Shown in pieces: positions 1 through 11,709 of a DNA stretch of 64,000 nucleotides; the stretch's first letter is position 1; every line of letters begins with the position of its first letter. This DNA is from Andrena cerasifolii (lineage: Eukaryota > Arthropoda > Insecta > Hymenoptera > Andrenidae), in contig NC_135123.1 of NCBI RefSeq assembly GCF_050908995.1, forward strand, positions 15,376,001 to 15,440,000, written 5' to 3'. A model generated the notes under the pieces. The model did not search any database. It saw only the letters and a program-made list of their open reading frames with translations, and was not told the DNA's origin. The position numbers and the translations under genes are program-made.

Positions 1-388
1 GCACATCCATAAATGGGTGAGTGTACCGACCAGCTCGAGCTTCGAAAAATTGCAGAATCCGCACGTCATTAATTCCCCCATTCTTTTTCCCGCTCGTCCT
101 TTATTACGTTACCCCGCTTGATCCTTTCACGTTCAATTCAGTTTTTAAGATTCATACCAAATACGACGCTCGGTGTACTCGTGGGGAGTGTTGATACACA
201 TGTTTTGCAGAAATTTGTGGGACAATTTGTAACGTGCAAATCTCTCGTAACAAAAAGAATTACCCCCCTGAAAATTATAGCTCTAGTCGTGGGACATTTC
301 AATAGTTATTCGCAAACTACGATATGTACTTGATTACATAACTTCGGGCAACATCAGAGCAGTGAAACGAGTAGGTGTGGGTTAAAAT
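1..388. other. Intergenic, no gene seen
   Basis: Short open frames occur here but none has protein character, codon bias or splice signals. No transposon ends are visible before position 389. Confidence 0.5.
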
Positions 389-1160
389 TAGTGTTGTATA
401 AAGCTCGAGTCTTCAAAGCTTTAACATTAATGACTCAGCCTTTAAGGCTAATATCATATGAAGCTCGAGCTCTCGAAGTTCGAGGTTCAAGCATTGAGGC
501 TCAAGCCTCGAAGCTGAAGGCTCTTGTGTTTAATAGTAATGAAGTTAACTCCAAGTCCTTGATATTATGTCTTATTTTGTGCAACCACTATTGTAAAACG
601 TTAAAATTAAACACAGAGTAAAATGCTTTTTGATGGTTCCACTAATTAGTTGGATTGTGTTTTAATAATACAATAAAAGTACAAAACTATACAATAGTAT
701 TTTTTGTAAGTGTAGTCATTTGTAACAAAACTCTTTGATAAAATTATGATAAAACACAAAAAGAACAACACAATCGCTATAATATAAATTTCAGTATATT
801 ATCTGGTCTTCTTATAACATTTGTAGCGTTCCTGCTCACTGCATTCTTGGTTTGAACGTTTCTCAACATAAAATTAATTGATCATTGTCGTACAACACCA
901 GTGTTACGACTGAGCTAACCGAGCAGATTATAAAGGCGATTTAACCAATTTTGTTTCAATCGTCAAGGGAACCGAATAACATATTCACTTCACCACTTAC
1001 AATTTATACGACTCGAGCCTTCGAGCTTGAAGACTCGAGCTTTAAAGGCTAGAGCTCTCACGGCTACAGGGTTCGAGCCTTAAAGGTTCGAGCCTTTAGA
1101 GTTTGAACCGCGACTCGAGCTCTTAAAGCTCACGGCTCCAAGCTCATTCTAACAACACTA
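389..1160. mobile_element. Non-autonomous hAT-type element, CTCGAG-rich ends
   Basis: The ends are inverted: TAGTGTTGT at the left and ACAACACTA at the right. They are flanked by GTTAAAAT (381-388) and GTTAAAAC (1161-1168), a 7/8 match of the 8 bp expected for hAT elements. About 150 bp at each end is packed with copies of the self-complementary core AGCTCGAGCT and variants such as TTCGAGCCTT. The AT-rich middle shows no transposase frame, so it must depend on an enzyme encoded elsewhere. Confidence 0.82.
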
Positions 1161-2939
1161 GTTAAAACATTCTGTCAGATAACATTATCTGGCAGTTACT
1201 CACGTGGACTTTTCTACTTAATTTGACTCGTCACTTACACGTTGAATATTGGCAGCTGAAATATTTTCACTTACCAGAGCGATATTTTTCAGTCATAAAA
1301 TCTTATCAACTTGCAATAGAAACTTATCCTTTTCAACTGAATAATTGATAGAAATCTAGAGTGTCTAGAGAAGTCGTTTAAACCTCCAGCAAACAAGACA
1401 ATTTTCGTTGTTACACATTCATTAAACAATCAGATGCCTCGCATGAATGTGACATCTATCCTCAAACTTCCTCTAAAATCAACGCGCAACCCTTCCCATA
1501 AACCCCCTGCGAGAATCCTACCTCACACCCAAGGATTAACCCCGCATACATCAAACTTCATTCACAGTCCCCAGTACATGAAGATCAATCGACTAAACAA
1601 TTTAAAAAAAAAAAAACTAATACACCCGGAAAGAATGAGGAAACACCCCCTTTTCCAGCACTCGCCCGTAGAAAGCTAGGGTAAGTCGAGGTCCGAGCGA
1701 AGGCAGAGATCGTTCGCGAGGTGATGAAAGGAGGCTTTCCCTTCTCGCCGGTTAATTAATAACCACGCAGATACGATCTCCGCCTATCTCGCTGTCCGAT
1801 GAAGCTCGACAAGCTGGTGGCAAAGGCCCTGGCATGGCCGTGCCGTGGCCGGGGTCGGCTGCGTGAGGTGGGCCCCTTCGAACAGAGAAGACGATAGGAG
1901 CAGCCAGCAGGGCGCGCGCGCGATGGAGAGAGAGACGGCGAGAGGAATGGTTATTGATGACCAGCTTTGTTTGCCCCCCGAACCGTTTATTAAAATCCAA
2001 CGCGGGTGATTAACCTCCACCGACTGCGTCGCCCTGACAGCTACCAAGAGGAACACCTCCGCGGCTCGGTGTGTATATGGGACTGGCCGGGGGAACCGTT
2101 TATTAAAATCCAGCACGGCTGGGCCCGAGCTACTAGGCGGAACAGCTCCGCGGCCGCTTCATGAATTAGAATGATGTAGAAGTTTCTTCGTGGCTGCTCG
2201 TCAGCCGGATTGAGCAATTAACGCATTACCAAGCGGACGGGTTCACGGTCCCTGGGCCAGGCTCGCGCAGACCGTTCGAGGGGGATAAATTCGCGATGAA
2301 ATATGGATTTTCTCCGGGCCGTTTTTATTGATCGTAAACGAGGGCGAAGTGTATCGTCGTCGGTGTAACGTTCGTAAAAGTCAATCCATCGGGACGGTTA
2401 ATATTATTCGCGGGGCAATAAATATCAGTGAAATATGCAAAATTTGCCCGAGGGGGTTGGGGTAAAGTGTATTTTATACATCATATGCTAATGGTGAGTG
2501 GAGGTGGAGGTACATGGTTTTGAGGGTAGCTGGGGGAAGATGTTTGTACTTGCTGGTTTAGTTTCAGGTGTGGTGAATGTTTGCAGACTGTAGACAGTGA
2601 TTTTTAACTTTATTGCGGTGTTATCATTCATTGAATTGATGATTCTGTTTGTTGGAAGGTGGATGAGATTGTCAATTGGAGGGTGCGAGGAAAAACAGGG
2701 AATGTCACAAAAAAGATTTAACGAGAAAATGAAGTTTTAATATTTTAGTCCACCAGTAAAGAAACAAGGTTCGATGAATTTATTGAAAACTGTGAAAAAT
2801 GATTAAACTCATTTTAACTTTAAAGAATTAGTTAAAAATTAACATTAAATTGTCATTATAAAATTATTAATAAATAATATTTTTGCATTAGATGCTTGAA
2901 ATGCAAGAATTAAACCTTATTATAGTATTAAACTAATAA
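1161..2939. other. Intergenic, GC-rich patch with a diverged tandem duplication
   Basis: No convincing gene is present. From about 1680 to 2420 the DNA is GC-rich and CpG-rich. AACCGTTTATTAAAATCC occurs at 1981 and again at 2094, and each copy is followed by a related GGAACA-CTCCGCGG segment. This indicates an old imperfect tandem duplication of roughly 110 bp. Confidence 0.5.
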
Positions 2940-3774
2940 GAATTTCTCGAGAAATTTTATAATTGCTTATTTCTTATTTCTCGAGAAATACTATAATTTC
3001 TCGAAAAACTTAAGTCTAGGAAAAAATTATAAATCTCATTTATTTTCGTAAATGAATGTATTACTAGTTAATCGCGAACGTATAACCACATCTACAATTC
3101 ATAATACATCTTATTAATAACATTAGAACCTATATGAATTCCAATAGAAAATCACAGTACAGAAGATTCGATATTATTAACTGCTGAAGGTGCTCTTAAA
3201 TTCTTAATTAAAAATTTAGAAAAATTGTATACTAAATTAAGTACCTAATGAGTTTCTTGTGGCTATTAAAGAAGAAACATTGAAAAGAAGAGATAAGACT
3301 ATTGTACCCCGTATAAAATTTTTGCAAGATCCAGAATTTCTTCCAAAAGGGTCAAAAGACGCATTTTTTCATTTAACAGCCAAAATAGATATTTCTAAAA
3401 CGTCAAAATATAGCAGTAACAGATTTTGCTAAAAAAAAATAGATTCACTGACGCTACATTAGACGCATTGTGCTATTTAAAAATAAATTTTAAAACCAAA
3501 AAGAAATGTTTCGCTTTGTACAAATTTTTTTATTAAATAAATAAATTTAGCAATTATATTTAATATCTATTTTCATTTACACAAATTTTGTATAAATTAG
3601 ACAGGAATAATCATTTAGTTAAAGTTTTCTTGTGTTTTTGATAAATATTATCAACATTATTCCAAAAATATAATTTTTGCAATATTTCTTTCAATTTCTC
3701 GAGAATTCTCAAGAAATGTGATCTCATTTCTGATTTCTCGAGAAACAAAAAATATCGAGAAATCAGGAACACTA
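2940..3774. mobile_element. Degenerate hAT element with TTTCTCGAGAAA ends
   Basis: Both ends contain repeats of the palindrome TTTCTCGAGAAA, and the right end finishes in GGAACACTA at 3774. The element at 11343-11709 is an inverted, internally deleted relative: the end sequences and the stretch around 3490-3700 reappear there in reverse complement. The left boundary here is eroded, and no clean target duplication was found. Confidence 0.7.
3175..3415 (+). pseudogene. hAT transposase relic
   Basis: Two short stretches in different frames read like part of a hAT/BED-type transposase. The first starts near 3175 and includes LLTAEGALKFLIKNLEKLY. The second starts near 3262 and includes IKEETLKRRDKTIVPRIKFL followed by QDPEFL. 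A stop and a frame change separate them. The relic sits inside the hAT element, which suggests the element was once autonomous. The family call is by resemblance only. Confidence 0.45.
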
Positions 3775-6534
3775 GTTGCATCTTGTAATTGGAGAACTTT
3801 TAGCGATGCACGAAGGAGTTCGCAATTTCACCGAGAATTTAAAGCAGAGATTATTTGCAGCTTCAAACGGAAGAGTAACTAGGAGTGTATAATATTCCGC
3901 GTTCCAAATTGCATCGCGTTATCGGTTGGCCGTGTGCCGTGAAATATCAAGATAACGTTCGCAGATACGTTCAAACAGTAATACGACGGTATCAGATAAT
4001 TTTGGTCATGCGCAACCTCTTAACTCTCATAATCTCGCGAATCATCTGGTCGTTTCGAAGGCATTCTGATTCTCCGTCCAAATTATTACATCGACAATAT
4101 GATGTCTCACCTCCAGAGCAACCGAATCTCTCCTGCTAATTAAACCCGTGTTTCTTCAATAATCGACGCAGTGCGCTGCGATAATTTCCACCAGGAAGGA
4201 AGCTACGTCTGCCACAGATTTATCCAAAATTTCCGAAGATCAGAATTCCGCTTGGACACGGAGCATAATTGCGGAAGAGGTCAGACGTAACGTGCAGGCA
4301 TGGGGCTGAACAGCAATTAGCAGCCATCGCGTCGCCGAGCTTTATTATGCGCATTCACGGCGAGTCCTACGGAGAAAAGGACGCAGAGGGTCCAAACTAG
4401 GATAAGAAGAACGACGAAGGAGTCACCTGGGTGACGTTCACGTGACGTTACAACGCACTCCCGCTGAGAATATTCATTACATACCCTTATGGCTGATCCT
4501 CCGCGTCTTGGTAGCTCCTGGCATCGGGGTCCGTTCGCTCGTCTCGCAAATTAATCATAATTAGCGGTGAGATGTCCTCCGTCGGTCGGTGCCGAGGAAC
4601 GGGGGAGCAGGGGTGTATGGTAGCGAGAGAGGGGGATAAAAAGAGCAGAGAGGAGCGAAAGAAAGGAGAGGACGAAAGAAAATCAGGCAGTCGAAGCGTG
4701 CATCCGCTCTCTGGACTCTCGACAAGGGTCTCGACGTGGCCTTTTCGAATCACCACGCCATCCTGATTTTATTTTCGGGGCAAATTGCGCGCAATTTCCG
4801 ACAAATGGGCAGGTGTCCGCGTACGAATCCTTTTCGCGGCTCCTGACGTCAATTAACAATGATTGGTCGCTGTCGAATGGTTATTACTTCTAATTGCCGG
4901 CCGGAAATGTTCCCCTTCGACCACCAGTTTCTGTTATTTCCACGGTCCCTCGATTGTATCTCGATGCAAATTCGGTTGTTAGAGTCTGTTTGCTTCGCGG
5001 TATACGGAATAATTATAGCCCGCCTATTACCGCTCTCTGCTCTACTACTATTATTCCCCGCTGGTGCCTCTGGACGTGCGGTTTGCCGCGATTACCCCCG
5101 GCCGCTTTTCATATCGTCGAGAAATGCGAAAAGAGAGGCAATTCAGCCCATAAACCGCAACCGTGTAATCCGATGTTTGGCTGTTTCATATCTCCCGTAA
5201 TCGGTTTAAGATCTTGCACCTTCGTTTGCGGCCGATTAAGGGAGAACAATGTAACGATTCCCGGCGGAATGATTGCTGAGGTAAAGCCTCGAGGATATCG
5301 GGAATAATGAAACGAGTGTTCGCGTAATCACTAAGTCGTAATTATAAGTTAATGGGGCAAGCCGGTGGGATCGCCGCTTAGGGATAAAGCGAACGATTTT
5401 TAGGAATCCCTGCCCTCCTTCGTCGCGTACGATGAATGCTGTCGAGCTGATCGGCCAGAGCATCATCAGTGGGCCGCGTGGCTGTGAAAAAATACGTCGA
5501 TCGATCAGGAAGGAAGGGGTGGAAGACGCCGCGCCGAAGGTAACAAAGTCAGACAAGGAGATGGGTATCTATCAGATTCCAAAGTCAGACGGAACCCAGT
5601 AGCCAGTTTTTGTGAGATGGGCCCTACCGTGTACGGAACTTTGAGACGGCCGTGAGTGCCTGCTAGAGGGAGACGATCCAGGGAGGAGGAGGCTGTTTAG
5701 TTCCGTGCACCACCTGTTATCTTCTCGTCTCCTCTTCGACTTTCCCCCCCTGTCCTTATAAACCTGACTTCCAAAGGGTGACCAAACGCACAGCTTTGTT
5801 TCTCGCACAATCTTCCTCGACGATGCTCGCAAGAGGCGCTCGACACTTCCAAGGATATGCTAAATAAAAGCGTAGCTCGTCCCGCGTCTTTGGACTTTGA
5901 AAAGGGTCATAAACCTTCCGCTGTGTCGCTGACCAATCCAGCCTTTCGCTGGTTCGTATTTAAATCTCTTTGTCCCTTTCTGGAAAAAGTTTGCGTGGCT
6001 CATCTTCGCGATGTCGCTAGAATCTGTTACTCTCCCTTTTGCGTCTTGCTGCAAGTTTTTCTGCCCGAATGTGTATGGGTGACAGTCAATCGCGGATTGT
6101 CAAGCACGCTTGTCAGTCGTGCTCGACAGCGTATAGGCCACTTTACTTTTTCATTTATGTAGCGTTCTCTTCTACCTGTCGACAACGATGTGCGCAACGG
6201 AGCCGCCGCGCGTACGCTCGCGCCGCTGCAGGGTAAATTCGATTTTAATGAGCGAACAGAGACCATGTGGCCGCTGCGCTGGAACTGGGTCGAGCATTGT
6301 CATAATTACCGCCGGCCGAATGGGTAATTTAATTTCGGGGGAAGGGATTGCGCGCCGCCCGAAAACACGTAATTACGCGCCGCCTCATTTTCACGGTGAC
6401 CGAACATCGATCATTTCGTAAGTGGTTGTCGGTTGGATTTATAAGTCGAAATTGGGTGTCGGGCCAGACTCGCGGATATAGGAGAAAGTTGTTAACAAGA
6501 CGTTAGGTGTCGTTGATATTGGCATTAAATTTAC
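3775..6534. other. Intergenic, no gene seen
   Basis: Several open frames of 60-137 codons occur on both strands in the moderately GC-rich stretch 4300-6400. They overlap in many frames, lack family resemblance, and look like consequences of low stop-codon density. There are no transposon ends or RNA genes that I can recognise. Confidence 0.45.
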
Positions 6535-6613
6535 AGAATGGAATTGTACTGTTGGATGCAAGAAGTGCATATTTTTCATACACACGGAAGTTGTTGTAAA
6601 ACTGTCTTTATAG

Positions 6614-6947
6614 AAAAGCATTCTTTTCTATATTTCTCCATTTTATGCAAAAAGAGCCTGGTAGAGCTATAATTAGAATTAATTTCACTGCGTAATTTAT
6701 TACATAATTCAGATTTTAATAATGCAACTACAAAGGAGATGCCTATGCAATTTTTTTTAAATATTATTAATATTATACAAATTTTTTAAATATTATTATT
6801 TAAAAAAGTTGCATAGGCATCTCCTTTGTAGTTGCATTATTAAAATCGGAATTATGTAATAAATTAAGCAGTGAAATTAATTTTAATTATAGCTCTACCA
6901 GGCTCTTTTTTCATAAAATGGAGAAATATAGAAAAAAATGCTTTTTT
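6614..6947. repeat. Fold-back element with arms of about 145 bp
   Basis: The left arm (6614 to about 6760) is repeated in reverse complement from about 6798 to 6947 with few mismatches. For example, AGGAGATGCCTATGCAA at 6734 pairs with TTGCATAGGCATCTCCT at 6809. The spacer is an AT-rich run. The transcript would form an almost complete hairpin. No coding frame is present. Confidence 0.85.
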
Positions 6948-7050
6948 ACATTATTTTTTATTATTTACTTACTCTTTGCATAATAATTGAAAAAAACTAG
7001 AATATTGAAAGAATATAGTCAGAAAAATAGTTATAGATCGTGTCATGCTC

Positions 7051-7465
7051 AGGTTGATGTATGTTTGTCTTACAAGAAAAGATCCCCAAGCCGGAAATTC
7101 AAGAAATTATGAAACTTTGAGGATTCGTAGAGGATATATAGCACAATTTTTTTTTACCGATCTTATGTTATACCTCGCGAACTATAAGAGATAGAAAAAA
7201 GTTTTTAGACAAAAGTTACTTCTTTTAATTAAGGCTATCATTCGAAAACTTCCAGTTCTCCAGTTATAACAGAAAATTGTAAAATAGCCGGATTTTCAGA
7301 GGTCAATTTCACCACCTTAGAGTGAATTTGTGCAGCAAACAAAAATTACGTAATAAATATCTATATATCCTTCACATATCCTCAAAGTTTCATAAATTTT
7401 TGAATTTCCGGGTTGGGGATCTTCCCTTGTTAGATACGAGTTAGGTTGAGTTGGTCAACATCGAT
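7051..7465. repeat. Fold-back element with arms of about 90 bp
   Basis: The left arm (7051-7141) and right arm (about 7370-7465) are reverse complements. The shared cores are GATCCCCAAGCCGGAAATTC against GAATTTCCGGGTTGGGGATC, and TGAAACTTTGAGGAT against ATCCTCAAAGTTTCA. The spacer of about 230 bp is non-coding. Confidence 0.8.
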
Positions 7466-7600
7466 TCACAAAATTTACACTAGCTCTGTCAAATGCGGAA
7501 AAGAATGAGGAATCTAATTATGCGTTCCATGCAAAAAGGGCCTGCGTGTCCCGAGGCCGTTCTTGCATCCAACAGTAAAATTGTACCTAAGTAAGCGGAT

Positions 7601-8251
7601 CTTAATCTATTTTCAAGCTCCACTAACTACAATTTAAACCCACTGCTCGTTAATAAATCAACGAATGCACATTGTACGAAAATATCAGGAAGGGTGAAAA
7701 ATCAATGAACTGGTCCTTAGGTTGACTGTACTTGGGGGAAAGGGTTAATGAGTAATTAACAGGGCGCAAACTCGTGCTCGAAGGAGGGTGGTTTCACGGA
7801 GGCTGGTGTGCCGGAGACCCTCGGGAACCGCCCCTCGGTTATAATTAGTGGTCATAGGACAGGCACAGAGAGAAAGCCAGAAATCTGCTGGTTTTCGAGG
7901 GGTAGGCGAGGCGGCGCCCACACGCTTTTCCATTAGACGCGAGAATTCGCGCCTGCGCCCCTCGATTAATTACGGAGAGGGTTGCCAATCGGAAGGAAAG
8001 CCGGAGTGCGCGGCCCGGACGCGCAAACGCGCTAATGATAATTACTGACCAATCCCAGAATCCTGCTGGAAGCGAAACGAGCGGAGAGCAGCGCGGAAAA
8101 GAAAGAGTTGAGGTGGCCCGGGGGGGTTGGAGCTTCGCTGAATGGAGACTCGCGCATGGGGGAAGGTTTCTTGAGAGGACGTTTTAAAGGTTCGAGAGAA
8201 AGCTTCTCACCCTTTTGTCAATTATTACACGCAGCGATGGAGGAGATATTG
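7601..8251. other. Intergenic, no gene seen
   Basis: There is a GC-rich patch at about 7760-8180 without a supported gene. Open frames there lack protein resemblance. Confidence 0.45.
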
Positions 8252-8259
8252 ATCCTGAT

Positions 8260-9770
8260 CAGGAATTGAAACGGTTCCGAAAATAACTGTTTCAAACAGT
8301 TATGTATCGGTTCTGACTGAAACAGTTACGAAGAACCGATATTCTGAGTAACTGTTATTAGGAACCGAAATTTCTGACTATATCGATTTCGGTTACGGTT
8401 CTACAGAACCGATATTATATCGGTTCTAAAACGGTTCTGGAATTGATTCTTGCATCGATTTTACAGGAATTGAAATAAGTAGATATTACGCTTACAGATT
8501 ACTGTGTGTTAAGAATTTATTTTGAAGAAATATTTCTAAGAAATTAAATAATCTACAATTTTGTTACGGTTTAAGCGTATTACTAATATATCATTAACCA
8601 GGTTTCCGCTCATTCTCGAGCGATGCGGAGATAAAATAAATTAATAAAATAATTACTACCGACTAGTAATTTTATTAGAATTTCTAATTGAAGTTGCTTC
8701 TAAAAATGCACTTCACAAATGAGACTTGTGTACCCTGCGACAACCAAATCAGGAACGATGTTTTTATTTTATCGCACTGTTTCAACTCTTGGATGACTGT
8801 GCATGGATTTCTTTTTTCAAGAGATTGGCTTAAGCTAAAAATTGTTTACGTTAGGCCCGTTTCAAAGTTCAGCGGAGCGTCCGCGCTTCGCATGCGGAGC
8901 ATATTTCCTATATGTTGTACACGAGCGTTCGTCCGCATCCGCACCACATGATTACTTTGACACAAACGGAAGCTTTCACACTTTCACAGTCAAGCGAATT
9001 CCGCCACGGAGTAATAAACAGCTACGCATCAAAACATTGACGTACTTAAATACGCTACTGAGATGCTGACTATTGAGAAATACTGTGAGAGCACCATCTA
9101 CTAAAGTAAGCTCTGTAATCGGGTGAATCGCGTTACAGGACTGGTCTCACACAAGTATTGAAATATTGCAATAATGTTTTTGTCATTAAATAGTCTGTTA
9201 AATTTTACAAAATCGATCATCAAACCGTCGAAATTCCCAATACTGCCAATTACACGTGACAGCTAACCAGATTAGACTGCTTTAATTTTCGCCACCAGAT
9301 TGCGTAGCGGAAATAAGAAAATGCCAGTAGCAAGAATAGACGTCTGCGTTCAAATTGCGCTGACAAAATAAATCCATGCACAGCCATCGGAGAGTTAAAA
9401 CATATAACAATTTCGTAGGAACAATATAAGAATCAATTTACGAACCGAAATAAACCGACTCCAGAACCGTTTGAGAACCGATATAGAACCGAAAAAGTAA
9501 CGGTTCTAGAACCGTTATAACCGGTATAATATCGGTTCTAGAACCGCTATAACCGGTATAATATCGGTTCTAGAACCGCTATAACCGGTATAATATCCGT
9601 TCTAGAACCGCTATAACCGGTATAATATCGGTTCTAGAACCGCTATAACCGGTATAATATCGGTTCTAGTCGGTTCTAGTCTAGATATAGTCAGAAATTT
9701 CGGTTCCTTATAACAGTTATCCAGAATATCGGTTCTTCGTAACTGTTTCAAGAACAGTTTTAAACCCCTG
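8260..9770. mobile_element. Non-autonomous hAT element with exact 8-bp duplication
   Basis: The ends are CAGGAATTGAAAC at the left and GTTTTAAACCCCTG at the right. Both are flanked by ATCCTGAT (8252-8259 and 9771-9778), a perfect 8-bp target duplication as expected for hAT. The subterminal regions (8280-8460 and 9440-9765) are inverted relative to each other and full of GGTTCTAGAACC-type palindromes and AACTGTT motifs. The interior of about 1 kb has no intact transposase. Confidence 0.88.
9502..9661. repeat. Five tandem 32-bp units inside the hAT end
   Basis: Five near-identical 32-bp units each contain GGTTCTAGAACCG followed by TATAACCGGTATAATATC. Every unit carries two palindromic cores, TTCTAGAA and ACCGGT. 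The left end of the same element has no equivalent expansion, so the array arose within one end only. Confidence 0.9.
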
Positions 9771-9778
9771 ATCCTGAT

Positions 9779-11045
9779 CTTTGCAATCTATAATGAGCGA
9801 AGTAAAAATACCTGGGGCAGTGTTTTTTCGTTAGGGATATTGGAATCGCAAACGTGGGCGTTTCTGACGATCGAAGCAGCCCCCATTGGTACAGCCGCGC
9901 GTTTGCGCCGTACTAATTACTCATTAATCCTTTCACAAGCGCATGCTCAACGAGGAAAATGAGGCGTCCCTAAAGTGACGATAGGGGTATATCCCAAGGG
10001 CGTGCATATTTCACAGCGCCAAGGCACCTCCGCCGTTGAATGCCAACGGCCAATCCTTCGAGGTGTCGTCTCACCCTACCCCCTGAAATTAGGCTTCGAT
10101 CCAAATAAAGGCACGCATATCCCATCAATTTTGTGCCCAACAACATATTTCAGCGCTGATAAAAATGGACGCGCAGCGGCCAGATAACGTCCTCCGTTAA
10201 ACTTTATGGAATTCCGATTGCATCCTCCGCGTAGAATTTACAGGCGCGTTGGCGCGCGGCGAGACCGGGCACCGCCAAACCGCCCGATACGAAATCAAAC
10301 AATGCAACGGATAAAGAGGGAGGCGAGGCATCTCCCGGCGATAGGGTGTTGGTATCGGTGGTGCAGCGTGACGAACGCATCTTCCTCGTGTATATCAGTA
10401 CATAAACCGGTATTTCCAGGGGGTAGAGAAGGGGCGTCCGTGTGCGTGGTCCCGGCCACGTAAGAATGGCCGCGTCGTGTCGCCTGGCGTCCCTTCGCAC
10501 AACCCTGCGAATTACGTATGCACCGGTGTCGCGGTGGTTCGCGGGCTCCTCGGTGTCTCGCGTCACATAAATCGAACGATATGAGCCTGGCCGGCCAATC
10601 AGAGCGGCCTTTACCACCGGGATAAAAAATGACCACAGTTGGCGCGATCTCCTCGCCACCGAGTGGACGCCACTAACGAACAAGAGCCTGCACGGACTCC
10701 ACGCTCTGCCTCGATACCAACTAGAGCACATAATGCATAGTACCTACGTAGTGCACGCTGGGTAATGTATAGGTATACAGCGCTGCATCTACCAGCACCC
10801 TACGCCAACTGTGCCCTATCGAGAGTTACCAGTATCGCGGGCAAACTTGGAGAGGATCTATTTCATTTACCGGTGGAGTTGCTGTGTGGGAAATACAGCG
10901 GGAATCTGTTTATTTCAATGAAATTTTCACTTCAGGTGTTATGTATGTTTGACGAGCAGAGGATTTCGGGTATTCGCCTTCGATTGCTTTTGTTTTTGGA
11001 AAGGTTTTGGGGGCTGAAAAAATTGAAACACTTGTTTATTTATTT
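9779..11045. other. Intergenic, no gene seen
   Basis: The DNA is GC-rich at 9960-10740 with overlapping open frames on both strands (largest 175 codons). None has recognisable motifs, and opposite-strand frames are equally open, so composition is the likelier explanation. Confidence 0.4.
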
Positions 11046-11115
11046 TGAAGAGTGAAAACACCCCTTAAAGTTCATAAGAAGAGGTACGAATACAAAAGTT
11101 CCTATTGTTAGTTAA

Positions 11116-11186
11116 AAGAATATTATAACATTGTGTATATTAAGTATTTATATCAAGTTTTATTCAACAGAATGTTATAATGTTCT
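11116..11186. mobile_element. 71-bp micro-element flanked by TTAA
   Basis: AAGAATATTATAACATT at the left is mirrored by AATGTTATAATGTTCT at the right. TTAA lies directly outside both ends (11112-11115 and 11187-11190). Removing the segment and one TTAA restores the match between the left and right terminal repeats of the surrounding element, which shows it is an insertion. The TTAA specificity suggests piggyBac-type mobilisation. Confidence 0.65.
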
Positions 11187-11342
11187 TTAAGAGGGGAGGC
11201 CTACCCAGAAATTTTCGGAAATCGATATTTCGATTTTTGTATTTTCTTGAACTACATCTTGAAAATATTCCCTGAAAGTGTCAAGTTAATCCGACCAAAA
11301 TTTACAAACTTGCACGCGTGTTCCTCGGTGTAGCGCTCAGAC

Positions 11343-11709
11343 TAGTGTTCCTGATTTGTCGATATTTTTTGTTTCTCGAGAAATCAGAAATGAGATCATA
11401 TTTCTTGAGAATTCTCGAGAAATTGAAAGAAATATTGCAAAAATTATATTTTTGGAATAATGTTGATAATATTTATCAAAAACGCAAGAAAACTTTAACT
11501 AAATGATTATTCCTGTCTAATTTATACAAGACTTGTGTAAATGAAAAAATAGATATTAAATATAATTGGTAAATTCATTTATTTAATGCAAAATACGAAA
11601 ATAAATGAGATTCATAATATTTTCCTAGACTTAAGTTTCTCGAGAAATTATAGTATTTCTCGAGAAATAAGAAATTACCAATTATAAAATTTCTCGAGAA
11701 GGAACACTA
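11343..11709. mobile_element. hAT MITE, 367 bp, TTTCTCGAGAAA family
   Basis: The ends are TAGTGTTCC and GGAACACTA. They are flanked by GCTCAGAC (11335-11342) and GGTCAGAC (11710-11717), 7/8 identical. It is an internally deleted, inverted relative of the element at about 2940-3774 and shares its TTTCTCGAGAAA palindromes. It is nested inside the 11046-12330 element and is therefore younger. Confidence 0.87.

Larger units (their letters stand above)
6540..7600. repeat. Outer inverted repeat enclosing two fold-backs
   Basis: TGTTGGATGCAAGAA near 6552 is matched in reverse complement by TTCTTGCATCCAACA near 7561. In addition ATGCAAAAAGRGCCTG appears near both 6645 and 7530. This suggests an older, larger element into which, or around which, the fold-backs at 6614-6947 and 7051-7465 were assembled. 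The true ends are not clear. Confidence 0.45.

Noticed and set aside
10204..10731. 175-codon minus-strand frame
   Set aside because: No motif, and plus-strand frames are also open; composition effect.
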